Below, piece after piece: positions 47,111 through 57,358 of a DNA stretch of 64,000 bases. This stretch comes from Limnephilus marmoratus (taxonomy: Eukaryota > Arthropoda > Insecta > Trichoptera > Limnephilidae), in contig OU862910.1 of assembly GCA_917880885.1 (NCBI GenBank), positions 21,774,710 through 21,838,709 of the forward strand. The letters run 5' to 3'. The position numbers and the translations under genes were made by a program. Positions within the stretch are counted from its first letter, which is position 1; the number at the start of each line of letters is the position of its first letter. A model generated the notes under the pieces. It searched no databases. It saw nothing but the letters and a program-made list of their open reading frames with translations, and was not told where the DNA came from.

Positions 47111-47974
47111 AGTGAGAAAACACTGAAAATTCTCCTTTGTCTATTTTAATTTTATTGATGGCAGCGTGGAATACATTTTTTTAATGAAATTAATAGTTTT
47201 TTCATGATTAAAAAAAATGGAAATATTTTTTGTAAAAATATATCCCTCTGGCGAAGAGGAAAATTGACCTTCGCACGTTTATTTTAGATCCTTTCAATTA
47301 GTAAGTACCTACTTATAAATTTCATTAAAATATTTTTCTTGTTAACAAAATGTTTCTTCGGGCTCATTATTTTAGAATCAGCAATTAAATTTCTCTCTTT
47401 TATTTTGCATTCTTCTCTGTAACCTTTGTGATCGTGTTGCCATCAAATCGAAAAAAACGTTAAATCTTTTCTCTTTTTGGCAAGCGAAATGTACTTTCAG
47501 GAAATGTTCAAATTGCCGCTAACGATATCGAGTGTACCTTGGAACTTCCGAGTGAATTCGGAATTACCATTCGCCCTTGTGTTACACGCCGCGGTGATGT
47601 AATGGAACAACACTCCCCCCCCTCCCCTTCACCGCCCCTCGGACCGGGAGGTCAGCTTGACCTATCAACCCTTAGACGCCCGAAGTTATGGCCAATTATA
47701 ACAATTTTACGAAGTTATCTATAGGGCAATTCCCTTGGAAATTATGTGAGGGTTTTTTATTTATCGACTTGTATTATGCAGCTTTGGCCGAATTACATCA
47801 CAAAAAGTCATTTTTGTCTTTACTTTAACGCTATTAATTGTATATTTCAATGTTCCGTAGTTAATGATAGAAACGATGTTGCGGGCTGATAATAATTTCG
47901 TTGACCTAGAAATTCCAGACAGATAGAGCTGCGAAAAAATCGTGACGCTGTTTTCTGTTGCGTAATATCTCATT
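47111..47974. other. Intergenic, no supported gene
   Basis: The plus frame at 47539-47724 covers a C-rich patch and lacks any domain. The rest is AT-rich. Confidence 0.5.
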
Positions 47975-48150
47975 TTATTTTTACATTAGCCCCACACAGG
48001 AGGCCCTGAGGAAAATAATTTCCCTCAGGGCCTATGTCATCTTAGGGGATGCTGTGTGGAGGGTCTTTTTAAGGAAGGGAAGGATAGGAAGTTCTAGTAC
48101 GTATCAATCCATCCCTCCAACTGCAGTGCACGGCTTGATTTGAGATACAA
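47975..48150 (-). mobile_element. Family B repeat, copy 4 (internally deleted)
   Basis: T-rich start, then CACACAGGAGGCCCTGAGG and GATGCTGTGTGGAGGGTC, ending near CAATCCATCCCTCCAACTGC. The middle of the family sequence is missing. Confidence 0.78.
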
Positions 48151-48224
48151 ACAGGACATTTATAGAACATGCTTGTAGGTAATACGAAAAAAATACAAGT
48201 GTACAGTTCACACACGGTTGAAGT

Positions 48225-48400
48225 GAATCCTTCAGAAAACTAGAGTAGACAAGTGTGGGGAGGCTACGAAGCACCGCACAAAGAGGAGACCGATTATTCT
48301 ATCCCATTCTCTCGCAGGCTAAATCCTACAGATGTTTGTCTCTTTTAAGTATCGCTTTTTCGTTTTATCGAGTTTCATTTCAAACAATTTTTCTAGACTA
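48225..48400 (-). repeat. Dispersed repeat D, copy 2 (hAT empty site)
   Basis: Reverse-strand match to 38480-39050 without the hAT insertion: GGGGAGGCTACGAAGCACCG, CGCAGGCTAAATC, then CTACAGAT at the point where the MITE sits in copy 1. Confidence 0.8.
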
Positions 48401-48639
48401 ATTCGTCTGCATCATTCACATTTCCACACTCACAAAACAAACATAAATATAAAATTAGACAATTCTGTAACGGCGGGCCAAATGTTCCGTTTATAATATT
48501 ATTTCTTATACATACGCAAAATCGTCCTGTATTGGACGTCCGCTGCAGAACTTTCACAGAATTTGAAAATTCACTTTGAAATTTGATGAATTGTTCAAAT
48601 TCTGTGAAATAACCCGTCTGTAGGTGTTTATTCGTAACC

Positions 48640-49075
48640 GTTAAGAGGAATATAAACGCTAGAAATATTTCGAATCATATGCCTGCAAAATTTTTAAGCG
48701 TCTTTTTGCACGAGGCTAGTAAGCGAAAAAGTGGTTTTTATTTATTTTGTGCATAATTTTATAAGAACGAAAAAAGTTAGAACATGGAAAACCTCAAAAA
48801 TAATCTTAGAAATAAAGGGGTAGGTATTTAAAAAAAATTGTTTCTTGTATTACTTCATAGTTAAGTCATGAAAAAACATTTTTTTTATGGTTTACGCTTA
48901 TATTTTTTGTAACGTAAATAATAATTTTATTGTAATTCCAATACATAGAAAAGCTAGAAAAAGCTTTGATTTATCCGTAGCATATTTTTTCATGTTCATA
49001 CTGTAAGCCGATTCGTCGTAAAGATTAATCAAAATAGTATCTAAATAGGATTTCAAGTATATATTCATCGTAAGT
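48640..49075 (+). repeat. Diverged copy of the interior of the 42.9 kb hAT element
   Basis: AACGCTAGAAATATTT, TTTATTTATTTTGTGC, TAATAATTTTATTGTAATTC, GTAGCATATTTTTT and TAGTATCTAAATA occur in the same order and spacing as in 43275-43780. Termini and the 240 bp unit are absent. Confidence 0.75.
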
Positions 49076-49462
49076 AGATTTATATCATGTACATATTTAG
49101 TTGATTGGTCCTACGTATCTTACGTTCGCTGGAATGTTTTCTTTTATGATTCTCGTAATCTTTGTAATTTCGTTTGTCAACAATCATTATCTCGTGGCTC
49201 AGTTATATGGATTGACAGCAAATGATAAGTTTAATTTTTAGGTATAGACATTCCGCATTCCCTTGTAACTGCTCCCACTTAATATTATCATAAACGACGC
49301 ACGTCTCCGAAAGGAAGGTAATAACGGAGCTATCGGCGGCACGACCATAGCTATTTTAGATGTTTATTTCGAAACTATGTATATACTTTAAACAATGATT
49401 TGGATAGATCGAAATATCTTGCTAAAAGCGTAACGCGAATGTTACCGCTTCATTAAATTCAT
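49076..49462. other. Intergenic, no gene
   Basis: Nothing recognisable. Confidence 0.5.
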
Positions 49463-49706
49463 CCCACGACAAAACATCCCCCGACAAAATATCCCAGACA
49501 AAATATCCTACGGACAAAACGTCTACTAAAACCTAACCTAACCTAACAAAAAATGGGACAAAAATAATACAGACATCCTATAAAGACAATCAATTATTTT
49601 TCAAAAATAGTTATAAGAAAGAATTCAGCGCAGTGGAGATACATTTTATCCTTGGGATATTATGTCGAGGACTATTTTGTCGAAGGATATTTTGTCAGGG
49701 GAAAAA
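49463..49706. repeat. Inverted element built from GACAAAATATCC words
   Basis: The left part carries four spaced copies of GACAAAAYRTCC-like words (49463-49522). The right part carries three in reverse (49656-49706). A CCTAA-triplet run (49532-49546) lies between. The outer ends CCCACGACAAAAC and CCCCTGACAAAAT are loosely matched. Confidence 0.6.
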
Positions 49707-49716
49707 ACGGGCATTA

Positions 49717-50223
49717 AGGTCTATGCCCACTACACCGTTCCATACCATGACCGTACTATGAACGTATCAGACACGAAATAAACCCGCTACGCCCTACTAT
49801 GCCCACTAGAACGTGCCATACCGTATTATACCCGTACGTAACGGGTATAGTGACCGTGTGATAACCGTACACACCAGTGTCCGTACCATCCCCGTTCAAA
49901 TGTCTGTCTACCGCTGACGCACGTCTCACAGAACTGAACACAAATTACGAACAGACGGATTGGCAACGCGGTTAGAACGGGGATCATCCGCGTATGATCC
50001 CCGTTCTAACACCGTCGCGTGCCATGCATAGAGCGGACCGGCACCTGCAAAATATTGTCATCGAGAATTCGCCGTCAGTCCGGTCATGGTACGTGACGGT
50101 GTTGGTCGGTGACGCGACGGGGTAGTGGGCAGCGTTTCATACTGATCGATACAAAGAATATTTTTTTGCATGCGCTGCTACGGTTACGGTCATGGTATGG
50201 AACGGTGTAGTGGGCATAGACCT
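49717..50223. mobile_element. PIF/Harbinger-like MITE with 40 bp TIRs
   Basis: Both ends read AGGTCTATGCCCACTACACC and continue through GTTCCATACCATGACCGTA, about 39 bp without mismatch by eye. TTA flanks both sides (49714-49716 and 50224-50226), the usual TWA duplication of PIF/Harbinger. The interior is full of ACCGTACC/GACCGT words and a 17 bp perfect hairpin. No transposase. Confidence 0.8.
49971..50010. repeat. Perfect 17-bp stem hairpin
   Basis: GTTAGAACGGGGATCAT, a 6-nt loop, then its exact reverse complement. Located inside the Harbinger-like MITE. Confidence 0.92.
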
Positions 50224-50329
50224 TTACCATCAAATTCGGTTTACAATAAATTCAATAATTTAACTATATTCATTGGTAATGTACCGACTCAACTCTCAAC
50301 GGGTTATGTTTCAACATATTTTTCGCATA

Positions 50330-50490
50330 CCGTTTCAGCAGGCCATGCATTTACACATGCTGTTGCACGTGCAATTGGTTGTTTTGGCATTAGGGTAGTG
50401 CGCGCTGCACGGGGTGGCCGTGGGCGGCCCGCCTCAGCGCCGCCCCCGCCCCCGCCCTGGCCGTGGCCCACTCCGCCCCACACGGAGTTT
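50330..50490. other. GC-rich CpG patch
   Basis: GGGTGGCCGTGGGCGGCCCG and neighbouring C-runs sit in AT-rich DNA. Frames on both strands are proline- or glycine-rich and unsupported. Confidence 0.45.
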
Positions 50491-50911
50491 ATGAACTGCT
50501 CCAGATTCAAAACTATTAAATTTTAATACCTTCGGAGCTTGGAGCTCGTTCCTGGTAGTTCTTGACGACATTCTCCCCGTCTTTATTTATTATGTTCGCA
50601 TTTTATAGCCTTTGAATTCTGAAGAGCATTGATGCTACTGATTTTGCTTCAATGATTATGATTATTTAATCAGTAACCGTATAACTGCTCTGGATTAAAA
50701 AAATATTTAATTTTGCTACCTTCGGAGCTCGTGCTTGGTGGTTCTTGCTAAGATTCCCCCATCCTTGGACGGTCTCCGTGGTCGAGGGGTAAGACTCTCG
50801 ACTCATAATCCGAAGGTCGCGGGTTCGAACCCGGCGTGCGTAATTAAATTTTATTTGATTAATTTGTAGAATTTCACAATTAATTAATAAAAAAATAATT
50901 ATATAGTATAC

Positions 50912-51417
50912 TAGCAGTCCCGGCCACACGTTGCTGTGGCTAACGAAACACAACGCCGTTACCCGATCTTTATAAAATCCACACTACCCGGTGCCTGAAT
51001 TGACTATTTGAATTTCTCGGCTTTTCTCTTCTTCTTCGATGGCGCTACAGCCCATATCGAGCTTCGGCCTCCTGCAACAATCGCCTCCAACTCCGCCTGT
51101 CCTCAGCGGCTGACTTCCAATTTGGTACCTGGAGAAGCTGTGCTACATCCCCTCTTACTTCGTCTTCCCACCTCAGTCTGGGTCTTCCCACTTTTCTCTT
51201 TCCACCTGGGTGTCCAGTCAAAATTCTTTTTGGGACGCGTGTCCGGCATTCTCTGTACATGCCCAGCCCATCTCAGCCTGAGGAGTCTCATATGGCTCGT
51301 ACTCGGCTTTTCTCTACTACAGATAATAAGCATGTATTATACATATAAACCTTCCCCTTGAATCACTCTATCTATTGGTGAAAACCGCATGAAAATCCGT
51401 AGTTTATACTATGTAAT
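50912..51417. mobile_element. Lepidopteran-type retroelement fragment inside the SINE
   Basis: Starts CTAGCAGTCCCGGCCACACG and ends with TCACTCTATCTATTGG, ACCGCATGAAAATCCG and TATACTATGTAATGAT. This start and 3' block are of a kind I recognise from many moth and butterfly genomes. I cannot name the family safely. A further LINE fragment (51030-51301) is nested in it. Confidence 0.6.
51030..51301 (-). mobile_element. LINE C-terminal fragment with 14 bp TSD
   Basis: The exact 14 bp CTCGGCTTTTCTCT flanks it (51016-51029 and 51302-51315). Across one frameshift, the minus strand codes LRLRWAGHVQRMPD, then GGKRKVGRPRLRWEDEVRGD, then DRRSWRRLLQEAEARYGL and stop. This is the RWxGHVxRM/GRPRxRWxDxV tail of an insect LINE reverse transcriptase. 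GAAGAAG tail at 51030-51040. The plus frame at 51008-51361 is a shadow. Confidence 0.85.
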
Positions 51418-51875
51418 GATTTGCGGCACGTTCCAGAGTCGAAGATACTCTCAGTATCGCCGTAGTGTAAGACCACCATTCAGAATTGAAACGTTGCTTG
51501 AAATGGCTTTAGCCATGTTTGGCGACCAGTTCTGAATAGCCAGGTACTTCTCCACCTTCCTCTTCCTCGTCTCATTCCCCTCCCCTTTATCTTCAGCTTC
51601 ACAACATACTCCAATTGGGGATGCCGTAGTATCACTGGCTCCAGACGGGAGCAATTGGGACTCAAGTGCGGTACACATATAAAAAAAAACTTATTTCGTT
51701 TTTAGATATGCAGTCTGTTTGTAAACTTTTAATTCTAAAGAGTAGTGAAAGTGATGCAACGAACTTTGCTACAACGATTACGATTATTCGTTTAGGAATG
51801 GTTAACCAAAAAAATCGATTCAAACCAAAATATCACTTGCATAGCGATTAAAAATATTTAAAACATCGCTTACAC

Positions 51876-52578
51876 CAGGGTTTCCCAAACTGTGTTCCGC
51901 GGAACCCTAGGGTTCCGCCGAACCTGTACAGGGGTTCCGCGACAATTTGTCGGAAGAATTTAATTTAATAAAACATACACATATTCATATTTCAACACTA
52001 CTGATACTATTCTCATTATTTGTATAAATATTTCACAATGGTTCTTAAGTAGGTAGGTACTAGTACCTTCCGGATAGAGAGACTAAGCTTTACGTAAGTG
52101 GAAAAAGGTGTTTATGGTGTAATCGCAGTAAACCTTCATTTTACATACCTACTAATCAAAATCTCCGAAATTTATTACTGTACTAGTGCAGGAACAGGCT
52201 TGACGCCACACCAGATATTAGAATTCAACTTACCAATATTATTCCTGATATCAAGAAGATATGCAATTCAAGGACGCAAAATCATCAATGTCATTAATTG
52301 TTTCATTTATTCCATTTTTTGCTGTTGTTCATATAAACTTTTTTTTTATAATCCATTTTTTTGTTATTTATTTTCCATTTTTGTTTTTTTATTCCATTTT
52401 TTGTTGTTTATATTTCATTTTTTATTCATATATTGTTGATATACTTAATAAATATTGTGTAATAACTTTAAAAAATATATTATCAGGAATTAACTAATTT
52501 AAAAAATAAGCCAAGTGTTCCGTTAAAATTTATGGGTTTGCAAAGTGTTCCATTGCAGATAAAGTTTGGGAAACCCTG
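51876..52578. mobile_element. hAT element, 703 bp
   Basis: Both ends read CAGGGTTTCCCAAACT. The flanks GCTTACAC (51868-51875) and GCTTGCAC (52579-52586) form an 8 bp duplication with one change. GGGTTCCGC/GTTCCATT words are subterminal. The internal plus frames (52098-52497) are T-rich low complexity. Confidence 0.88.
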
Positions 52579-52586
52579 GCTTGCAC

Positions 52587-53602
52587 CATAAAGACATAAA
52601 TTACCTTATTATTAAATAATCCAAAACGCTCAGTTCGCTTATAAATATCTGAAAGAACGAGATTTCGTTTTCTGGGGAAATATGTGATATTATTATGTTT
52701 ATATCCCCATCAACTTATCGCTCTCTAATAATTATGTGTAATTGCTCACAGTAACAACAGAATCTGTCTTAAGATTTTGATTACCAAACCGAGGGCAGTA
52801 GGTTTCTGGTTTTGACCCAGTTCGAATTAAATTGCCGTCCTACTCAGAAATTCACCCTGATGCCAAAATATTAATGTAAAATCTTAATTACTTTATCTTT
52901 ATATTTACAAACATTTATTTCGGTTTTACATGACGTAGAAAGTTTTGAGTGTGAAACGTGTCAGTTAGGTTATTAAACTAAATAAAGGAGTTCGAAAAGT
53001 AAATAGAGAAGGTATGTGTATGTATGTTGTAAACGGAAAATTCAGTATTCCTTGGAATTCTCGCAGAAAGCCGCCTATAATAAAGGAAAACACGCCTCCT
53101 CGCGTGCTGCAGGAGACTACTCAAGACTCGCTGGGAGATATTTCTATCTCCGACTTGTTTTATTTGACCTTTCTAAAGTCATCCTGGTAGTTGGTACCGA
53201 GCGGTCTTCGTGACCAAATAAATCAGCCCTGAAATTTAATGATCTGATAAAAAATATAGATATTCTAAATTAAGATCTTTGCGTGGTTTTCTACCCTTTT
53301 ATATTATTATCACGTTTTACCTAAATTATACAATAATAGGGATATAATGGATTATACAAACCCTTTATTTGTTTTTCTTTCGGTGAATAGAAGAACCAAA
53401 ATGAAAATACATTAGTTTGTTTCTATTTTTTGTTACTGTTTTCCATTTTTCATTATTCCACCATTTTCTATATTTTGTTTACGAGTAAAATATTTTTCGG
53501 GCGTGTAAAACGTCAGTTTAATGTAGTTTCATTAAAAAATTAAAAAGCTTATCTAGAATCGTTTTTATAATTTATATAAATCTGCTGATGGGAACTACAT
53601 AA
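52587..53602. other. AT-rich, no gene
   Basis: Nothing recognisable. The frame at 53016-53213 is unsupported. Confidence 0.5.
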
Positions 53603-53675
53603 TATTAGGTCCTTTGAAATTGGCTTTTTGTATGGAAGGAACATAAAGTCGATTTTTTTAAAATAATATATTTAT

Positions 53676-54468
53676 TTAATCAAAGTATGTACCATTGCTA
53701 TCTATGCACTTTTGCCATCTCATAGGTAGTTCATCGATCCCTTTACTAAAAAAACCATTCGGACGGAAATCAATAAAATCTTTGAAGGCGGTTTGGACTG
53801 CCCCATCGGAGTTGAATTTTTTCCCTTGCAAGAAGTTATCCAAATTTCGAAAAAAATGGTAATCTGTTGGGGCAAGGTCCGGAGAGTACGGTGGATGTCT
53901 TAGACATTCCAATAGAAGCTCCTCTAATTTGGTAGCCGTCTGTTGTGCAGTGTGTTGTGGTCTTGCGTTCTAACGCGCGTTTGTTGATTTGCTTCACTCA
54001 GTTCGTGAGGTACCCACCTTTCAAGCTTTTTCACCTTCCCAATTTGCTTCAAGTGGATTAAAACAGTTTTATCACTAACACCGCAGCCTGCAGCTAACTC
54101 GGACGTGGTTTGCGATGGATCCGCTTCCACAATAGCCTTCAATTCTTCATTATCAACTCCGGCCGTCCACAGGGCTTGTTCTGCAGGTCGAAATTTCCAG
54201 AACGAAAACGTTGGAACCAAAAAGCACTGTGTTTTCTTTTGCGGCACCGTCGCCATACACATCATTAATTATCAACTCCGGCCGTCCACGGGGCTTGTTC
54301 TGCAGGTCGAAATTTCCAGAACGAAAACGTTGGAACCAAAAAGCACTGTGTTTTCTTTTGCGGCACCGTCGCCATACACATCATTAATCCTTCGAGCCGT
54401 TTCTGCAGCACTGCGGTGACACGGTGGAACTCGTACTCGAAAATAACGCGATATTTCAAGTTTTCCAT
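53676..54468 (-). pseudogene. Mariner transposase pseudogene
   Basis: From the Met at 54468 the minus strand reads MENLKYRVIFEYEFH, then shifts frame. The helix-turn-helix region continues in pieces, with DNEELKAIVEADPSQTTSEL, SDKTVLIHLKQIGKVKKLER and the signature WVPHEL near 54010. The frame then breaks and resumes at HPPYSPDLAPTDYHFF, which holds the third catalytic Asp, ending RWQKCIDSNGTYFD and stop. The stretch that should carry the first two catalytic Asp residues is deleted, so no activity is possible. A 119 bp tandem duplication (54150-54388) further splits the N-terminal half. WVPHEL and YSPDLAP identify a D34D mariner. The similarity to Hsmar1/SETMAR-type proteins suggests the cecropia subfamily. 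Confidence 0.92.
54150..54388. repeat. 119 bp tandem duplication within the mariner pseudogene
   Basis: ATCAACTCCGGCCGTCCACR through ACACATCATTAAT occurs twice (ATCAACTCC at 54152 and 54271) with almost no divergence, so it is recent relative to the frameshifts. Confidence 0.92.
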
Positions 54469-54657
54469 TTTGTAAACTAAGTGACGCAAAGAAAAAAAAA
54501 TTAAGGAAAAAACAAATGAATTATAATTTTCGAAACACAAATACATGAGTAAATTGCTGTATAAATTTGAATTTGGAATTCCTAACCAAAGAGAAGATAT
54601 TTGAGATCAAAGTTGCAAGTACGACAAAACGCCAATTTCATATGTAAGGACCTAATA

Positions 54658-55424
54658 TATATTGTTTGCTTTTTGTTTAAAAGCTATGTAATTGGTTATA
54701 ATTATTTTATGTTTATTGTAAAAATTTGACCGTAGTATGTATGTAATTTGTTTTAATTATATAATGAAATGTCATAATTTAACCGTAGTCTATTTGCGTA
54801 TGTGAGTGCAGAGAACATCCCATTTAAACATTAAATCATGTTAAAACAATCGTATCCCAAATGAGAATATTTGGGCAACAATAATTGCTTTATGTACCTC
54901 AAAGCTCTCAAAGGATGCCCTTTAGGGCGGCGATTTAGATGTCTCGCTTTTACCTTGTTTATCTACATATTTATTTTCAGGCGCGATATTATACAGAGGT
55001 ATATTCGTCTTTGAGTGTGTTTATATAAATCAAAGATATTGGAATATAAGGAGATGTGCTATCTGCTGTTTTTACTATGTGGGTCTGCGCTTCCGGGTGT
55101 CGCCGATATTGTTTACCAATTAACAAATAAACTAAAAGAACAAATAATTAACGAATAAACCAAACGAACGTTAAACTAAATGAACGAATTCTTTCCTTAT
55201 TCAAAATATATTGTTAACCAAATATAATGCACATTTTCAAAAAATCAACGAAATGAACAAATTCTTTTTGTATGAAAACTACGCTAATTAGCGTGTAGTC
55301 TGGCGACAGTTGCGCGGACACCATAGCATATCTATTCTGTATTTGAATATCTTTGATATAAATATATTTTCTTTTATATAAATATATTCTAACATTGAAT
55401 CAAATTGAATCAGTTGTTTGTATA
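54658..55424. other. Intergenic AT-rich, no gene
   Basis: Nothing recognisable. Confidence 0.5.
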
Positions 55425-56674
55425 ATAGCGAGTTCCCGGCATGCGTTGCAATGCCATTTGAATAAAGAAATGGTTTCTCCCTGCATACCCCTTTCCATTC
55501 GTCCCCGTTCCCGATCCATTTCCGCTTCCCCTTCCCCTGCCCTCCCTCTTTCCCTACCTACTTTTTCAAATAACTCGCTCGCCACCTGTTGCAATTTTTT
55601 TATACAAATTTCATAACGTCAGAGCTTACTAGTTTATGTATATGTTACCGGAAATGTATGAAATCTAGGAATTGTATACAACTCCTGGGAAATGTATAAA
55701 ATATTAAATTAAATAAAGAGTTAAAGTTTCGCTTATATTGTCTTCATTTAATTAAATATAACAATTTGAGGTTTTACTCATAAAGTTAAAAAATAAAAAT
55801 AAAAAAGTATAAAATATTGTTTTCAAATTTATTTAATACATATGTACATATCCTAGGAAATGTATAAATTTCCTAAGAATTGTATTATAATTCCAATATC
55901 GTATTAGGAAATGTATAAAAAGAATGCTTTCTGTAATAAAACACGTTATTTTATTTGTCAAATTATTTAAATGTCATAATATTAAAGTAAAAGTCTTTAT
56001 ATTCTTATACTAAGAAACCTAACCTAACCTAAGAAGCCTGATCAGACGATGCAATACCCTCCCCTCACCCCGCTATCCCCGCGTATCCATTGATATCTTA
56101 AATATTTTACATTTCCGATTGCTATTTAGGAAATGTTTAGATTTCCTAGGAAATATGCCTAATACTACATTAGGAATAATTTCGGTTTACGGAAGGTCTT
56201 CCAAAATAATTTTTTTTTTTTATACTAATTATGGGCCGGAAAATCCAAAACTGAAAGAATTTTTTTTCGGAAAGCAATATTAACAAAGTTACACGACTTT
56301 AAAAATTTTTATACACACACACAGGAAAATAGTCATTTTGGATGCATTCTGATTCCTATAAAGTCAAACTAGTTATTTTTATACTAACTATGGGCCGGGG
56401 AATCCGAATCTGAAAGAATTAGGCGGCGGTAAGCAATATTAACTAAATTACACGACTTTAAAATTTTCTATACACACACACATGAAAATATTCATTTCAG
56501 AAGCTGGTTTTGACTGACGCAATACAAAGTCATAGAAAAACAAGAAATACAGGAACATGTGTTGGCAGTGTTACCAAGTCTCAAAAATATTTATCCCTAT
56601 TTTATGAATTACAACTATCTCAACGGCCGTATTCTTAAACCAAAAGTATGAAAATTCGTAGTCTTAAAAATGCG

Positions 56675-56693
56675 TAACCTAACCTAACCTAAC
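56675..56693 (-). repeat. Short telomere-type CCTAA run
   Basis: Three full CCTAA units abut the first 95 bp repeat. Similar runs occur at 49532-49546 and 56018-56032. TTAGG is the usual insect telomere unit. Confidence 0.8.
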
Positions 56694-57358
56694 GCTAGGT
56701 TTGTGTAACATGGTTTGTGCCCCTTTATACCGCCTGCTCGCGTCAATTTTAAAAAACAGCCTACGTTTTCAAGTAGTTTAGCGGCTACGCTAGGTTTGTG
56801 TAACATGGTTTGTGCCCCTTTATACCGCCTGCTCGCGTCAATTTAAAAAAACAGCCTACGTTTTCAAGTAGTTTAGCGGCTACGCTAGGTTTGTGTAACA
56901 TGGTTTGTGCCCCTTTATACCGCCTGCTCGCGTCAATTTAAAAAAACAGCCTACGTTTTCAAGTAGTTTAGCGGCTACGCTAGGTTTGTGTAACATGGTT
57001 TGTGCCCCTTTATACCGCCTGCTCGCGTCAATTTTAAAAAACAGCCTACGTTTTCAAGTAGTTTAGCGGCTACGCTAGGTTTGTGTAACATGGTTTGTGC
57101 CCCTGTATACCGCCTGCTCGCGTCAATTTTAAAAAACAGCCTACGTTTTCAAGTAGTTTAGCGGCTACGCTAGGTTTGTGTAACATGGTTTGTGCCCCTT
57201 TATACCGCCTGCTCGCGTCAATTTTAAAAAACAGCCTACGTTTTCAAGTAGTTTAACGGCTACGCTAGGTTTGTGTCACATGGTTTGTGCCCCTTTATAC
57301 CGCCTGCTCGCGTCAATTTAAAAAAATATCCCTGTTTTCAAGTAGTTTAGCGTTTACG
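56694..57358. repeat. Seven 95 bp tandem repeats
   Basis: Units start GCTAGGTTTGTGTAACATGG at 56694, 56789, 56884, 56979, 57074, 57169 and 57264, an exact 95 base period throughout. The first six are nearly identical. The seventh decays at its 3' end. The unit has no open frame of note. Confidence 0.96.

Larger units (their letters stand above)
50768..51689 (+). mobile_element. tRNA-derived SINE A, copy 4, split by a LINE-like insertion
   Basis: The head is at 50768-50840 (A box TGGTCGAGGGG, B box GGTTCGAACCC) and the body start runs to about 50911. Body and A tail resume at about 51418 with TGCGGCACGTTCCAGAG. The join matches the uninterrupted copies, so the 50912-51417 segment arrived later. 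Confidence 0.82.
50493..51800. repeat. 190 bp direct repeat, second unit split by a SINE
   Basis: Unit 1 is 50493-50682. Unit 2 begins at 50683 (AACTGCTCTGGATT, CTACCTTCGGAGCTCG) and is interrupted by SINE A at 50768-51689. Its remainder resumes after the SINE (AATTCTAAAGAGTAGTG then CAACGATTACGATTATT). Confidence 0.6.
53605..54655 (-). mobile_element. Mariner element (cecropia-like), defective
   Basis: TA-flanked (53603-53604 and 54656-54657). The right end, reverse-complemented, reads TTAGGTCCTTACATATGAAA and the left end TTAGGTCCTTTGAAATTGG, the same terminus as the element at 59708. It is 1051 bp against roughly 1.3 kb for intact mariners. It carries a broken transposase on the minus strand and a 119 bp tandem duplication. 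Confidence 0.92.

Noticed and set aside
51008..51361. 117-codon plus-strand ORF
   Set aside because: Antisense of the LINE fragment at 51030-51301 and it crosses both target duplications.
52098..52497. Hydrophobic F/I-rich ORFs suggesting a membrane protein
   Set aside because: T-rich low-complexity interior of the hAT element at 51876-52578.
56694..57358. CRISPR or coding repeat array
   Set aside because: Exact 95 bp head-to-tail period with no spacers and no open frame through the units.
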